The notes beneath the pieces were generated by a model, which saw only the letters and a list, made by a program, of their open reading frames with translations, was not told the origin of the DNA and did no database searches. A DNA stretch of 64,000 nucleotides from positions 1 to 64,000 of the forward strand of contig JAUSNM010000027.1 of assembly GCA_030645535.1 (NCBI GenBank), in the 5' to 3' direction. The DNA comes from Gallionella sp. GTDB lineage: Bacteria > Pseudomonadota > Gammaproteobacteria > Burkholderiales > Gallionellaceae. This document shows positions 1 through 10,801 of this stretch, piece by piece; position 1 is the stretch's first letter; each line of letters opens with the position of its first letter. Position numbers and translations under genes: made by a program.

Positions 1-14
1 TTGTTTAATTTATT

Positions 15-42
15 TTTTAAAGAGCGTTCGCTTTGCAGCGAA
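15..42 (-). promoter_or_regulatory. rRNA-operon leader antiterminator (boxB hairpin plus boxA)
   Basis: Read on the minus strand, a 6-bp hairpin with a GCAA tetraloop (27-42) is followed directly by CGCTCTTTAAAA (15-26). The latter closely matches the E. coli boxA TGCTCTTTAACA. A hairpin followed by boxA is the NusB/NusE antitermination arrangement of rRNA leaders. Together with the strong promoters upstream, it indicates that a 16S gene starts just beyond the left edge, on the minus strand. The rRNA itself is outside the window, so this is inferred. Confidence 0.7.
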
Positions 43-51
43 GAGGTCAGC

Positions 52-79
52 ATTATAGAGACTTAAAACATCTTGTCAA
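52..79 (-). promoter_or_regulatory. Tandem rrn-type sigma70 promoter, proximal copy
   Basis: On the minus strand TTGACA (74-79) and TATAAT (52-57) are both perfect consensus and are separated by 16 bp. The proximal copy has a TGACCTC-type discriminator downstream. It is the last of three repeats of the same module and lies immediately upstream of the boxB/boxA leader. Confidence 0.8.
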
Positions 80-204
80 CTACATTTTGAAATCTTTCAA
101 ACCTCGCATCAACCGGCAAAACCGAATCATGTTACTGATTCTTAGAGCTTTTCTGGTTTCCCGTCCGGCTCCGTTTCAAACCTCGTCTCAGCGAAGAGGT
201 GCGC

Positions 205-232
205 ATTATAGAGACTTAAAACATCTTGTCAA
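205..232 (-). promoter_or_regulatory. Tandem rrn-type sigma70 promoter, middle copy
   Basis: The module recurs with TTGACA (227-232), a 16-bp spacer and TATAAT (205-210), followed by a GC-rich GCGCACC discriminator typical of stringently controlled rRNA promoters. About 40 bp are nearly identical to the proximal copy, 153 bp away, so the array arose by duplication. Confidence 0.8.
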
Positions 233-360
233 CTAAATCTTCACACCGTTTTTACATCCTCTCCAGAGACCGAAGAAACACAAACAATTCCTTGTTTATT
301 AAGCACTTTCTGTTTCCAGCTGCGCTTCGTTTCAACTGCTGTTTCCTTGAAGAGGTGCGC

Positions 361-388
361 ATTATAGAGATCCAAAACCCCACGTCAA
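361..388 (-). promoter_or_regulatory. Tandem rrn-type sigma70 promoter, distal copy
   Basis: The third copy has TTGACG (383-388), 16 bp and TATAAT (361-366), again followed by GCGCACCTCTTC. The DNA upstream on the minus strand (390-450) is AT-rich and could act as an UP element. The spacer has diverged more than in the other copies. Confidence 0.7.
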
Positions 389-512
389 CACATTTCGGAA
401 ATATCACTGCATTTACTATTTTCACCCCTGTTTATACACACTATTATCTGTAACTGAGGATGCCCGCAACGAACAGCGGCATGTTACTGGCCGGCACTTC
501 TGATCTGCATAA

Positions 513-545
513 TAAAAAACCGCAGGGGATGCCTGCGGTTTTTTA
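513..545 (-). terminator. Bidirectional rho-independent terminator downstream of hemE
   Basis: An 8-bp GC-rich stem (519-526 with 532-539, 5-nt loop) is flanked by an A-run on the left and a T-run on the right, so it can work on both strands. On the minus strand it lies about 85 bp after the hemE stop and separates hemE from the rRNA promoter array. Confidence 0.8.
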
Positions 546-560
546 TGCTATTTGTTTCTC

Positions 561-627
561 TTCCCTCTCCCCTGCCCTCTCCCGCAATCGGGCGAGGGGA
601 ACAAGGAATCACTAAGCGAGTTTTACA
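561..627. repeat. CT-rich intergenic repeat, copy 1
   Basis: This is a CCCTCTCCC/GAGGGG-type imperfect palindrome. It is joined to a segment reading AAACTCGC a few bases after the hemE stop on the minus strand. The same arrangement recurs at 41562-41658 directly after the stop of the TonB-like gene, so this is a small dispersed 3'-UTR repeat. No coding potential was seen. Confidence 0.5.
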
Positions 628-1692
628 TTAGTGGTACTTGCGGCTCAGTTCATGCACCGCTTCAACCATAGCTGCTACATGTTCAGGGTTGGTGTGCTGC
701 GAGATACCATGCCCCAGATTGAACACATGACCGCTGCCGTAGCCGTAGCTGCTCAGCACTTTTTCAACTTCGGTGCGAATCGCATTCGGATTTGCAAACA
801 AGACAGCAGGATCAAGATTGCCTTGCAATGCTACTTTGTGGCCAACCTTCTGGCGCGCAACACCGATATCCATCGTCCAGTCCAGACCGATCGCATCACA
901 ACCAGTAGCTGCGATGCTGTCTATCCACAAACCGCCACCCTTGGTGAACACGATATTTGGGATGCGCACGCCGTCTTTTTCCTTGATCAGTCCTGCCACG
1001 ATGCGCTGCGTGTAGGGCAGAGAAAATTCATGGTAAGCCGAATGCGACAACACGCCGCCCCAGGAATCGAAAATCATCACGGCTTGTGCGCCGGCTTCGA
1101 TCTGCGCATTCAGGTAAGCGATCACCGCCTGGGTGGTCACTTCAAGAATGTGATGCATCAGCTTAGGCTCGTTGTACATCAGCGTCTTCACGCGTGCGTA
1201 ATCATCGCTGCCGCCGCCTTCAACCATATAGCATGACAGGGTAAACGGGCTGCCTGAAAAACCGATCAGCGGGACGCTGCCATCCAGCGTCTTGCGAATC
1301 TGCGTCACCGCATCGGTGACATAACGCAAGTCCTTGTCGATGTCAGGCACACGCAATGCCATGATAGCCGCTTCATCGCGCAGCGGACGTTCGAACTTCG
1401 GGCCTTCGCCATCGGAGAAATAAAGACCCAGACCCATCGCATCCGGCACCGTCAAAATGTCCGAGAACAGGATAGCCGCGTCCAGTGGAAAACGTTCCAG
1501 CGGCTGCATCGTAACTTCTGTAGCGTAATCAGGGTTCTTGCAAAGACCCAGGAAACTGCCTGCGCGCTTGCGTGTTTCACGATATTCCGGCAGGAAGCGT
1601 CCGGCCTGGCGCATCATCCACAGCGGTGTGTATTCGGTAGGCTGACGCAACAGTGCGCGCAGAAAGGTATCGTTTTTAAGTTTGAAGTTCAT
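628..1692 (-). CDS. hemE: Uroporphyrinogen decarboxylase
   Basis: Decarboxylates the four acetate side chains of uroporphyrinogen III to give coproporphyrinogen III in haem biosynthesis; cytoplasmic homodimer. The 354-residue product equals the usual bacterial length. The N-terminal signature [10 protein letters not shown] is present (R28 and R32 bind substrate carboxylates), as is the catalytic aspartate in [12 protein letters not shown] (D78) and the second signature [18 protein letters not shown] precedes the ATG. It follows gltD on the same strand with a 52-bp gap and is probably co-transcribed with gltBD. A terminator lies downstream at 513-545. Confidence 0.97.
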   Translation of the reverse strand: MNFKLKNDTFLRALLRQPTEYTPLWMMRQAGRFLPEYRETRKRAGSFLGLCKNPDYATEVTMQPLERFPLDAAILFSDILTVPDAMGLGLYFSDGEGPKFERPLRDEAAIMALRVPDIDKDLRYVTDAVTQIRKTLDGSVPLIGFSGSPFTLSCYMVEGGGSDDYARVKTLMYNEPKLMHHILEVTTQAVIAYLNAQIEAGAQAVMIFDSWGGVLSHSAYHEFSLPYTQRIVAGLIKEKDGVRIPNIVFTKGGGLWIDSIAATGCDAIGLDWTMDIGVARQKVGHKVALQGNLDPAVLFANPNAIRTEVEKVLSSYGYGSGHVFNLGHGISQHTNPEHVAAMVEAVHELSRKYH

Positions 1693-1744
1693 GTATAGCC
1701 TTTATTGTTATATCGGCGGAATAAATATCCCCGCCTCCCGTAAA

Positions 1745-3199
1745 TTAACGCGGTAAAACCGACGATCCCATCAGAAACTCGTCCACGGAGCGAGCGCACT
1801 GGCGGCCTTCGCGAATTGCCCAGACGATCAGCGACTGGCCGCGGCGCATATCGCCCGCAGTGAATACGCGATCGATGCTTGTACGGTAGTCATCGGTATT
1901 GGCTTTGATGTTGCCGCGCGCATCTTTTTCCACGCCAAACGCATCCAGTATTTTCTGTACGGGACTGACAAAGCCCATCGCCAGGAACACCAGATCAGCC
2001 TTCAGTTCAAACTCGCTACCCGCGACTTCAACCATCTTGCCATCTTTCCATTCGACACGGACCGCACTCAGCTTTTCGACTTTACCGTTGCTCCCTTTAA
2101 ACTCTTTAGTCGCAATGGCCCAGTCGCGACTGCAGCCTTCTTCATGCGAACTGGAAGTGCGCAGCTTCAGCGGCCAGTTAGGCCAGGTCAGCGGTTTGTT
2201 CTCCTGCTCCGGCGCACGCGGCATCACTTCTATCTGGGTGACCGATAACGCACCGTGACGATTCGAGGTGCCGACGCAATCGGAACCGGTATCACCGCCG
2301 CCGATTACAACCACATGCTTACCGGTCGCGCGGAGCTGTTCGGGTAATTCATCGCCTGCATTGACGCGGTTTTGCTGCGGCAAAAACTGCATCGCGTTGT
2401 AAATACCGTTCAAATCGCGACCCGGCACTGGCAAGTCGCGCGGCGTTTCAGCTCCGCCGGACAACACCACCGCATCGAACTGTGCCAGCAGCGCTTCAGG
2501 CGAGATCGTCACGCTCGCCATGTTTTCCACACCTATGTCGCTGTCTGTCCCGATAAACGTAGAGGTTTTAAACGTCACGCCCTCTGACTCCATCTGTGCG
2601 ACGCGACGGTCGATGTGCGACTTTTCCATCTTGAAGTCGGGAATGCCATAACGCATCAAGCCACCGATGCGGCTGTTCTTTTCAAACAGCGTCACATCGT
2701 GTCCGGCACGCGCCAGTTGCTGGGCGCACGCCATACCGGCAGGGCCGGAGCCTACGACGGCAACCTTCTTGCCGGTCTTCACAGTATTAACTTGAGGCAC
2801 GACCCAGCCCATCTCCCAGCCCTTGTCGATGATGGCGTGCTCGATGGACTTGATGCCCACCGCGTCGTCATTGATGTTCAGCGTACAAGCCGCTTCGCAA
2901 GGTGCGGGACACAAACGACCGGTAAATTCCGGGAAGTTGTTGGTGGAATGCAGCACATTCAGCGCCTGCTCCCAGTTGCCGCGATACACCAGATCATTCC
3001 AGTCGGGAATGATGTTGTTGACCGGGCAGCCGGAGGTGCAGAACGGCACGCCGCAATCCATGCAGCGCGCGCCTTGTATCTTGACCTGATCGTCGCTCAG
3101 ATGCAGCACGAACTCTTTATAGTTGGTGAGCCGTTCCGCGACCGGCAGACTTGCCTCAGACAGACGGTCATACTCCATGAATCCAGTTGGCTTACCCAT
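1745..3199 (-). CDS. gltD: Glutamate synthase (NADPH) small subunit
   Basis: Beta subunit of glutamate synthase. It oxidises NADPH through FAD and passes electrons to the large subunit over Fe-S centres. The 484 residues carry the N-terminal cysteine clusters [12 protein letters not shown] (C46, C49, C54, C58) and [10 protein letters not shown] (C97, C101, C105). They also carry an FAD Rossmann motif [13 protein letters not shown] near 147 and an NADPH Rossmann motif [13 protein letters not shown] near 298. Its ATG overlaps the gltB stop by one base (TAATG), implying translational coupling and a 1:1 complex. Confidence 0.97.
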   Translation of the reverse strand: MGKPTGFMEYDRLSEASLPVAERLTNYKEFVLHLSDDQVKIQGARCMDCGVPFCTSGCPVNNIIPDWNDLVYRGNWEQALNVLHSTNNFPEFTGRLCPAPCEAACTLNINDDAVGIKSIEHAIIDKGWEMGWVVPQVNTVKTGKKVAVVGSGPAGMACAQQLARAGHDVTLFEKNSRIGGLMRYGIPDFKMEKSHIDRRVAQMESEGVTFKTSTFIGTDSDIGVENMASVTISPEALLAQFDAVVLSGGAETPRDLPVPGRDLNGIYNAMQFLPQQNRVNAGDELPEQLRATGKHVVVIGGGDTGSDCVGTSNRHGALSVTQIEVMPRAPEQENKPLTWPNWPLKLRTSSSHEEGCSRDWAIATKEFKGSNGKVEKLSAVRVEWKDGKMVEVAGSEFELKADLVFLAMGFVSPVQKILDAFGVEKDARGNIKANTDDYRTSIDRVFTAGDMRRGQSLIVWAIREGRQCARSVDEFLMGSSVLPR

Positions 3200-6100
3200 T
3201 ATGCAGCCTCCCCTTGGCTTAAATTTTGCGCAGCCTGCTCCTGCAACGCACGGCGATAATCGGTCGGCATGACCTTGGTGAACTTGGGCAGATAGTCCGA
3301 CCAGCTCTCAAGAATCAACCTTGCGCGTTCGCTGCCTGTATACAGCAGATGCTTTTCGATCTGTTCACGCAAAGCCTGTTCGTCGGCCTTGTTCAGATGA
3401 TTGAAATGCACGCGACCATGACTGGCTGGCAAATCTTCGGTGCTGTCCAGTGTTGCCAACTCTTCGGCAACAGGCTCCAGCGCCACCATAGTCAGATTGC
3501 AGCGTTTCTCGAAATCACCTGTCTCATCCAGCACGAAAGCTACGCCGCCGGACATACCCGCCGCGAAGTTGCGACCTGTTTGTCCCAGCACGACCACGAT
3601 GCCGCCGGTCATGTATTCGCAACCGTGATCGCCCAGTCCTTCGACGACCGCGATCGCGCCGGAATTGCGCACCGCGAAACGTTCGCCTGCCACGCCATTG
3701 AAGTAGCATTCACCCGACGTAGCACCATACAGCACGGTATTGCCGACGATAATGTTGTCAGCCGCAATCAGGTTTGCATCGTCAGGCGGCATGATGCTGA
3801 TGCGTCCGCCGCACAAACCCTTGCCCACGTAATCGTTGCCTTCGCCGCGCAATTCAAACGAGATGCCGTGCGACAGGAATGCACCGAAGCTTTGACCTGC
3901 TGTACCGCTGAATTTCACCTGGATGGTGTCGGCAGGCAATCCTGCATTACCGTAACGCTTGGCGACTTCATGCGACAACATCGTACCGACGGTGCGGTTG
4001 ACGTTGCGGATCTTGCTGTCTATTACTACAGGCACTTGATTATTAATCGCATTTTTCGCCTGTGCGATCAGCGTGTTGTCCAGCGCACGATCCAGCTCAT
4101 GATCCTGCTGTTCGGCATGTTGACGCGCTACATTGGCCGGCACCGCTGGCTGGTAAAAGACCTTGGAAAAATCCAGCCCTTGCGACTTCCAGTGGGCGAT
4201 GCTGTGTTTTACATCCAGCAGATCGGAACGGCCGATCAGATCGACGAAGCGGCGTATGCCCATCTGCGCCATCAATTCGCGCAACTCTTCTGCAACGAAG
4301 AAGAAGTAGTTCACCACATGTTCCGGCTGACCGGTAAATTTGCGGCGCAATTCCGGATCTTGCGTGGCAACACCGACAGGACAGGTGTTGAGGTGACATT
4401 TGCGCATCATGATGCAGCCTTCGACCACCAGCGGTGCCGTGGCGAAACCGAATTCATCCGCTCCCAACAGCGCACCGATCAGCACATCGCGACCGGTCTT
4501 GAGCTGTCCGTCCACCTGCAAGGCAACACGGCCGCGCAAATGGTTGAGCACCAGCGTTTGCTGCGCCTCGGCCAGACCCAGCTCCCAGGGCGTACCCGCA
4601 TGCTTGATCGAAGACATAGGGGATGCACCCGTACCGCCGTCGAAACCTGACACTACGATGTGATCGGCCTTGGCCTTAGACACGCCGGCAGCAACCGTCC
4701 CTACGCCGACTTCGGACACCAGCTTGACCGAAATCGATGCGGCGGGATTGGAATTCTTCAGATCATGGATCAACTGAGCCAGATCTTCGATCGAATAGAT
4801 GTCATGGTGCGGCGGTGGCGAAATCAGCCCCACGCCGGGGACCGAGAAACGCAACTTGGCGATATACTCGGACACCTTGTGACCGGGCAGCTGACCGCCT
4901 TCACCGGGCTTCGCACCCTGCGCCATCTTGATCTGAATCTGGTCCGCACTGGCCAGATATTCGGCAGTAACGCCGAAACGGCCGGAGGCAACCTGTTTGA
5001 TCTTCGAACGCAACGAATCGCCTGCCTTCATTTCACGGTCTGATTCGATACGACTCTTGCCGATGATGTCGGAGAGCATCTCGCCGCCCTTCAAAACCGC
5101 AAAACGCGCCGCATCCTCACCACCTTCGCCGGTATTGGACTTGCCGCCGATGCGGTTCATCGCGATGGCAAGCGTGGTGTGCGCTTCCGTCGAAATGGAA
5201 CCCAACGACATCGCGCCGGTGACGAAACGCTTGACGATCTCTTTCGCAGATTCAACTTCATCCAGCGGCACGGCAGCGCCCGCAGACTTGATCTCGAACA
5301 GCCCGCGCAAGGTCTTGAGCTTTGTGCTCTGCTCATTGATCAGCTTGGCGTATTCCTTGTAGGTCGAAGCATTGTTGGTGCGCGTGGCCATCTGCAACTT
5401 GGCGATGGAGTCTGGCGTCCACATGTGCTCTTCACCGCGCACGCGGTAAGCGTATTCGCCGCCCGCTTCCAGCGCATTTGTCAGGACAGGGTCATTACCG
5501 AACGCATCTTTATGCGTACGCAAAGCTTCTTCGGCCACCTCGGTCAAGCCGATGCCTTCAATTTGAGTCGCTGTACCGGTGAAGTACTGGGCCACAAAAG
5601 ATGAATCCAGGCCGATCGCCTCGAATATCTGCGCGCCGCAGTAGGACTGATAAGTGGAAATACCCATCTTGGACATGACCTTCATCAGGCCCTTGTCGAT
5701 CGCCTTGATGAAACGCTTCTTGGCTTCTTTTGCATCTGTGCCGGCGGATACGCTCATCGACACGATGGTTTCAAAAGCCAGCCAAGGGCACACGGCTTCA
5801 GCGCCGTAGCCTGCCAGCAAGGCGAAGTGATGCACTTCGCGTGCCGAACCGGTATCGACCACCAGCCCCGTGCTGGTACGCAGACCTGCATGCACCAGAT
5901 ATTGATGCACGCGGGAACACGCCACCAGCGCCGGGATAGCGACACGCTCAGCCGACATGGCGCGGTCAGACAAGATCAGCACGTTATAACCATCGGCAAC
6001 AGCCTTGTCAGCTGCGGCGCACAGCGCCTTCAGGTAAATCTCACATCCATTCGCACCTTCACCAGCCGGATAGGTGATATCCAGCACAAGCGAGCGGTAA

Positions 6101-7869
6101 CGGCTTCCGGTTAGCTGATCGATGTTGCACAGACGCGCGATGTCGTCATTCGACAACACCGGCTGATGCACTTCCAGACGCAGCATAGGCACGGTCTCGT
6201 CAATGCCGAGCAGATTGGGCTTGGGGCCGATAAACGAAGTCAGCGACATGACGATTTCTTCGCGGATCGGATCGATTGGCGGATTGGTCACCTGCGCGAA
6301 CAGCTGCTGGAAATAATCGTAGAACGAGCGATTCTTGTTCGACAACACTGCAAGAGCGGCATCCGTACCCATGGAACCGGTAGGTTCTTCACCCGCGCTG
6401 ATCATCGGCGCCAATATAAACTTCACGTCTTCCTGCGAATAGCCAAACGCTTGCTGGGTATCCAGCAACGATGCGTTCAACTTGTTTTCACTGACTGTCA
6501 CCGGCAGATCACCCAGGAAATACCGCGATTCCTCGATCCACTGACGGTAAGGCTTGGCCGTGGCGAGCTGGTTCTTCAGTTCGGCATCGTCGATGATACG
6601 ACCGGCTTCCATGTCGATCAGGAACATCTTGCCTGGCTGCAAACGCCATTTCTTGAGGACTTTATGTTGTGGAATATTCAGCACGCCCATTTCGGATGCA
6701 AGCAACACCACATCATCATCGGTAATCAGATAACGCGCGGGGCGCAGACCGTTACGATCAAGCGTAGCACCGATCATGCGACCATCGGTAAACGCCACGG
6801 CAGCGGGACCATCCCACGGCTCCATCAGCGCGGCATGATACTCATAGAAGGCGCGACGTTCTTCATCCATCAATGGATTGCCTGCCCACGCTTCCGGAAT
6901 CAGCAACATCATCGCATGCGGCAAGGAATAACCGCCCGCCACCAGCAATTCCAGCGCGTTGTCGAAACAGGCCGAGTCGGACTGACCATCCACGATCAGC
7001 GGCCAGAGCTTTTCCAGATCACTGCCCAGCAAATTGGAAGACATCGCCGCATGGCGTGCCGCCATCCAGTTCACGTTGCCGCGCACGGTATTGATTTCGC
7101 CATTATGCGCAATCATGCGGAACGGATGCGCCAGATCCCAACTCGGGAAAGTATTGGTAGAGAAACGTTGATGCACCAGCGCCAGCGCGCTGATCACCGT
7201 GCTGTCCTTCAAATCCGGGTAATACTTGCCTACCTGGTCGGCCAGCAACATACCCTTATAAACTATCGTACGGGCGGACAGGGAAGGAATGTAAAAACCC
7301 TTGCCCTGCGCATTTGCCAGGCCATTTACGGCATGCTCAGCCGTCTTGCGAATCACGAACAGCTTGCGCTCAAAGGCGTCCGTGTCGGCGCAGTTTTTTC
7401 CGCACTCGATGAACACCTGGCGAACGACAGGCTCGACCAGCTTGACGCTCTCGCCCAGAATGGAACTATCCACCGGCACATCGCGCCAACCCAGCAGTTG
7501 CTGGCCTTCAGCCAAGACCTTGTCTGCGATGATTTGCTCAACTGCGGCGCGTGCTACTGCGTCGCGAGGCATGAACAACATACCCACACCATAGCGACCT
7601 GCCTGGGGCAAGGCCAGGCCCAGTGTCGCGCATTGCGCACGGAAGAACGCATCGGGAATCTGCAATAAAATACCCGCACCGTCACCCGCTAACGGGTCAG
7701 CACCCGTCGCACCGCGATGGGTCAGGTTTTCCAGTATCTGCAAACCTTGACTAACCATTTCATGGCTTTTTTTGCCCTTGATATGGGCAACAAACCCCAC
7801 TCCACAGGCATCGCGCTCCTGGCGCGGGTCATACAAACCTTGTTGTATCGGCAAAGAAGAGTTAACCAC
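3199..7869 (-). CDS. gltB: Glutamate synthase (NADPH) large subunit
   Basis: Alpha subunit of glutamate synthase: it hydrolyses glutamine and channels ammonia to 2-oxoglutarate, giving glutamate. The order is a type II glutaminase domain with nucleophile Cys (RDACGVGF, C22 from the start chosen here, preceded by a propeptide), a central domain, an FMN/3Fe-4S synthase domain with CHLNTCPVG, and the C-terminal GXGXG helix domain containing [11 protein letters not shown]. The longest frame opens with TTG at 7881. I prefer GTG at 7869 because TGAGGA lies 5 bp upstream, giving 1556 residues. It forms an operon with gltD and probably hemE. Confidence 0.96.
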   Translation of the reverse strand: MVNSSLPIQQGLYDPRQERDACGVGFVAHIKGKKSHEMVSQGLQILENLTHRGATGADPLAGDGAGILLQIPDAFFRAQCATLGLALPQAGRYGVGMLFMPRDAVARAAVEQIIADKVLAEGQQLLGWRDVPVDSSILGESVKLVEPVVRQVFIECGKNCADTDAFERKLFVIRKTAEHAVNGLANAQGKGFYIPSLSARTIVYKGMLLADQVGKYYPDLKDSTVISALALVHQRFSTNTFPSWDLAHPFRMIAHNGEINTVRGNVNWMAARHAAMSSNLLGSDLEKLWPLIVDGQSDSACFDNALELLVAGGYSLPHAMMLLIPEAWAGNPLMDEERRAFYEYHAALMEPWDGPAAVAFTDGRMIGATLDRNGLRPARYLITDDDVVLLASEMGVLNIPQHKVLKKWRLQPGKMFLIDMEAGRIIDDAELKNQLATAKPYRQWIEESRYFLGDLPVTVSENKLNASLLDTQQAFGYSQEDVKFILAPMISAGEEPTGSMGTDAALAVLSNKNRSFYDYFQQLFAQVTNPPIDPIREEIVMSLTSFIGPKPNLLGIDETVPMLRLEVHQPVLSNDDIARLCNIDQLTGSRYRSLVLDITYPAGEGANGCEIYLKALCAAADKAVADGYNVLILSDRAMSAERVAIPALVACSRVHQYLVHAGLRTSTGLVVDTGSAREVHHFALLAGYGAEAVCPWLAFETIVSMSVSAGTDAKEAKKRFIKAIDKGLMKVMSKMGISTYQSYCGAQIFEAIGLDSSFVAQYFTGTATQIEGIGLTEVAEEALRTHKDAFGNDPVLTNALEAGGEYAYRVRGEEHMWTPDSIAKLQMATRTNNASTYKEYAKLINEQSTKLKTLRGLFEIKSAGAAVPLDEVESAKEIVKRFVTGAMSLGSISTEAHTTLAIAMNRIGGKSNTGEGGEDAARFAVLKGGEMLSDIIGKSRIESDREMKAGDSLRSKIKQVASGRFGVTAEYLASADQIQIKMAQGAKPGEGGQLPGHKVSEYIAKLRFSVPGVGLISPPPHHDIYSIEDLAQLIHDLKNSNPAASISVKLVSEVGVGTVAAGVSKAKADHIVVSGFDGGTGASPMSSIKHAGTPWELGLAEAQQTLVLNHLRGRVALQVDGQLKTGRDVLIGALLGADEFGFATAPLVVEGCIMMRKCHLNTCPVGVATQDPELRRKFTGQPEHVVNYFFFVAEELRELMAQMGIRRFVDLIGRSDLLDVKHSIAHWKSQGLDFSKVFYQPAVPANVARQHAEQQDHELDRALDNTLIAQAKNAINNQVPVVIDSKIRNVNRTVGTMLSHEVAKRYGNAGLPADTIQVKFSGTAGQSFGAFLSHGISFELRGEGNDYVGKGLCGGRISIMPPDDANLIAADNIIVGNTVLYGATSGECYFNGVAGERFAVRNSGAIAVVEGLGDHGCEYMTGGIVVVLGQTGRNFAAGMSGGVAFVLDETGDFEKRCNLTMVALEPVAEELATLDSTEDLPASHGRVHFNHLNKADEQALREQIEKHLLYTGSERARLILESWSDYLPKFTKVMPTDYRRALQEQAAQNLSQGEAA

Positions 7870-8089
7870 GGCATTCCTCAATCAAATCAAACTGGGTGTT
7901 GAAAACGACGTAGATGAGCTTATTCAGCGCACCTGTCTGCGGTCTGTTTTAACACGCTGTTAATGCAAAAAAATGACGACACGCGTCGCCATACCTACTA
8001 CCCACACTCAAAATACGAAAGCGAAAGGGCAGGAATCTTACATCTAATCATGCCTATCGGCAACCAAAGTGAGCAGATCCGGCAAGCGT

Positions 8090-8504
8090 ATCCCCAGATC
8101 AACCGGTGCAACTGCATTGGCGCAGCCATACCAGCCTGCCGTTCTCGAACTGGCTGAACGATTACGGGAGAAGCGCCGGGAAGCGCTGGCAGATGGCATC
8201 ATTGATCGGCCATCTTGGTGCGCAACGAGAGCCTGCGTCCAATCGAGCAACAGAATCCCGCCACACTTGATTTACACAATCATGCCGTCACTCATGCGCT
8301 GGAATATGCCTCCGCTTTGCCGGGACAGGCGCATGGTACGAGAATGACGCCATTACCCTAGCCGACCTGGCGCTGGTGAGCGCGTTAATTTATCCGGACC
8401 TGCGCCAGTCCAAGCGGGAATGGCGCAGCGCGCATCAAAACCTGACTGCGTGGTTTGCCAGCGTCAGTGCCTGGCCCGGCCCAATCGCTTCAAACAAGGT
8501 GTAG
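8090..8504 (+). pseudogene. Decayed glutathione S-transferase gene
   Basis: Two separated stretches in different frames match the C-terminal half of GST-family proteins. The first is LAERLREKRREALADGIID (about 8137-8205, frame of 8069). The second is TLADLALVSAL...KREWRSAHQNLTAWF, running to a TAG at 8502-8504 in the frame of 8349. The region between them shifts frame more than once (GAWYEND before the second block), and no N-terminal thioredoxin-fold half or start was found. This is a remnant, not a working gene. It fills most of the 676-bp gap between gltB and prc. Confidence 0.6.
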
Positions 8505-8557
8505 CGACAGCTGTTCTTTCGCTACCCAATGCAAAAAACTGCTTCGCAACGGCGACG

Positions 8558-10672
8558 TCAGTGCAATTTTGGCAATACGCTGGCGGCCAGTCTGGCGTTG
8601 CTTTTCAGCAGACCAACCTCATCGCTGAGTATATGCACGGCTTCGTCAAGCAATACATCCTTGGCATTTTTCCTGTTTTTTTCCATTGCAAGATCAGCGT
8701 CGAGGTTGCGTTCGTTCGCTTGCAAGCCATCGTCCTGAAGTGCTGAACTTCCGGCTTCAACTGTGGCGCCCTGGTTTTTCTCACGCAACTTGACCCTCGC
8801 TTCCTGCACTTCGCGCTCATTTCGACGTTCAGCTTCATTGAGCGAGATTGCGTTTTGCTTACGTCTGGCGTTGAATTCGGCAATGTCTTCCCGCAGATAC
8901 TGAAAGTCTTTGTCACTTGCCACGCGCAGGTTATGCTTCGCAATCAGCCTGGGCACAACGCCCGTCAAATCACCGGATCGCGTATAGTCAGCCGCCTTTA
9001 TTTGTGTCCATGGCAAGGCATTGTCATAGCTGGACTCTCCAAAATCCTCCTCATCCGTCATCGCAGGCAGGCTGATATCCGGCGTCACGCCGCGCAACTG
9101 GGTGGTGCCGCCATTGATGCGGAAAAATTGCGCAATGGTCATCTTGAGCTCGCCATATTTGGGCTTTTCGTTTTTCACCAGTTGATCCAGGTTGACCACA
9201 GACTGCACCGTGCCTTTGCCAAAGCTGGTCTCGCCGATGACAACGCCACGACCATAATCCTGTATTGCGGCCGCGAAAATTTCCGAGGCGGATGCCGAGC
9301 CCCGGTTGATGAGTATGCCCAGCGGCCCATTCCAGGCAACACCGGCGTTAATGTCGCTCGAGACAGTTACCTGCCCCTTGGAGTCGCGTTGCTGCACGAC
9401 AGGACCTTTGTTTATAAACAGGCCGGTCAGCTCTATGGCTTCATCCAGTGATCCGCCGCCATTGTTGCGCAGATCTATCAGCACGCTATCCACCTGGTCT
9501 TTTTTGAATGCCTCCAGCAGGTGCGACACATCCCGGGTCGCGCTTTTAAAATCCTTGTCACCCTTTTGGCGGGCAGAAAAATCCAGATAAAATCCTGGCA
9601 AGGTGATCACACCGATGTGTCGCGTAGCTCCCCCGTCCTTCACCTCAATGATGGTTTTTTTAGCCGCCTGTTTATCCAGGCTGATTTTTTTCCGGACCAG
9701 TGAAATGAGATTGTGTTTGCCGTCAGGACCCGCCTCCGCAGGCAGCACATCGAGACGTACCGCTGTATTTTCGGCACCTCGTATCAGGGCCACCGTGTCA
9801 TCGAGGCGCCAACCCATCACGTCAACAGGAATACTCGTGCCACCCTGCCCGACGCCCACAATACGATCCCCGACTTTCAACTTGCCTGACAAGGCCGCAG
9901 GACCGCCAGCCACCAGTTCCCTGATGGTGGTGTATTCATCCTTGTCTTGCAGCACGGCACCAATGCCGACAAGGGACAGTTTCATCGAAATATCGAAATC
10001 TTCCGAAGCGCGCATCCCCAGATAATCGGTATGCGGGTCAATCGCCATCGCATAAGCACTCATGAAACGCTGAAATACATCGTCGCTTTTAACCTTGGAC
10101 AGACCGCTCAAGGACTTGTCATAGCGCTTGTTCAGTGTATCGCCTATGCTTTTGTCGTCCTTGCCAGCCAGTTTGAGGCGCAGCCAGTCATTTTTAACAC
10201 GGCGGCGCCACAGCTCGTTAATTTCATCGGTAGATTTTGACCATGTCGCATTCTTGCGGGTGTATTGATAACTTTCCTTACTTTCAAAATCAAAGCCTTT
10301 GTGTAACAAAGAACGCGCATAAGCGATGCGTTCAGTCATGCGCTGCTGATAAAGATTGTAAATAGCAAAAGGAATGCTCAGGTCTTCCTTGAGTATGGCA
10401 TCGTCGAGTTTGGTTCGCGCATTGGCAAACTGATCGATGTCAGTCTGCAGGAAAAATAACTTTTCTCCATCCAGCGCTTTCAGATAATTGTCGAATATTT
10501 TCGCGGAGGCCTCATCGTCAAGCGGTATGCGTTTGTAATGATACCGGGTCAGCACTTCAGCGGATAAAAGCGCAGCCTGAGCCTGTTGCGTCAGCGGAGC
10601 CAGCTCAGGCGCTGCCAGCGTTGTATTGAGCGTAAGCAACGCCAGTACGATCCACAGTATTTTATTTTTCAT
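8558..10672 (-). CDS. prc: Tail-specific protease (C-terminal processing peptidase, S41)
   Basis: Periplasmic Ser/Lys protease of the Prc/Tsp family, which degrades proteins through their C-termini and processes envelope proteins. The 704-residue product starts with a signal peptide (residues 1-20, cleavage near TLA-AP). It has the N-terminal Prc domain, a PDZ domain around 225-315 and an S41 protease domain. The catalytic Ser is in GSASASE (S461) and the Lys in SFGKGTVQ (K486), with the same 25-residue spacing as E. coli S452/K477. A charged C-terminal helical domain ends the protein. Monocistronic in appearance. The flanking upstream gene is alanine dehydrogenase on the same strand, 129 bp away. 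Confidence 0.95.
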   Translation of the reverse strand: MKNKILWIVLALLTLNTTLAAPELAPLTQQAQAALLSAEVLTRYHYKRIPLDDEASAKIFDNYLKALDGEKLFFLQTDIDQFANARTKLDDAILKEDLSIPFAIYNLYQQRMTERIAYARSLLHKGFDFESKESYQYTRKNATWSKSTDEINELWRRRVKNDWLRLKLAGKDDKSIGDTLNKRYDKSLSGLSKVKSDDVFQRFMSAYAMAIDPHTDYLGMRASEDFDISMKLSLVGIGAVLQDKDEYTTIRELVAGGPAALSGKLKVGDRIVGVGQGGTSIPVDVMGWRLDDTVALIRGAENTAVRLDVLPAEAGPDGKHNLISLVRKKISLDKQAAKKTIIEVKDGGATRHIGVITLPGFYLDFSARQKGDKDFKSATRDVSHLLEAFKKDQVDSVLIDLRNNGGGSLDEAIELTGLFINKGPVVQQRDSKGQVTVSSDINAGVAWNGPLGILINRGSASASEIFAAAIQDYGRGVVIGETSFGKGTVQSVVNLDQLVKNEKPKYGELKMTIAQFFRINGGTTQLRGVTPDISLPAMTDEEDFGESSYDNALPWTQIKAADYTRSGDLTGVVPRLIAKHNLRVASDKDFQYLREDIAEFNARRKQNAISLNEAERRNEREVQEARVKLREKNQGATVEAGSSALQDDGLQANERNLDADLAMEKNRKNAKDVLLDEAVHILSDEVGLLKSNARLAASVLPKLH

Positions 10673-10698
10673 TTGTATGCCCGGAACTCATTGTTTAA

Positions 10699-10704
10699 AT
10701 TATA
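10699..10704 (-). promoter_or_regulatory. Possible -10 element for prc
   Basis: A perfect TATAAT on the minus strand lies 27 bp before the prc ATG in an AT-rich stretch. No good -35 hexamer is found at 16-18 bp, so the promoter call rests on the -10 alone. Confidence 0.35.
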
Positions 10705-10801
10705 TCTTTCAAACCGCTTCAACCTGAATTTTTTCTGTCTGACGGGTGTTAGAGACACCGCTCACGGCAATGGGTTCCTGATGTATGTTAATCGTGACTT
10801 G

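Noticed and set aside
33-453. Short plus-strand frames at the left edge
   Set aside because: They overlap the minus-strand rRNA promoter array, and their similarity to each other is due to the promoter duplication.
1-500. CRISPR-like repeats at the left edge
   Set aside because: The repeats are about 40 bp, but spacers are over 100 bp, irregular, and the repeats contain consensus promoters.
3226-4650. A 474-codon open frame antisense to gltB, and a 500-codon one at 6166-7668
   Set aside because: Both lie fully within gltB, whose domains are unmistakable. They show no family motif and arise from third-position GC bias.
10743-10776. Hairpin GGTGT-ACACC downstream of ald as a terminator
   Set aside because: Only a 5-bp stem and no T-run on the minus strand.
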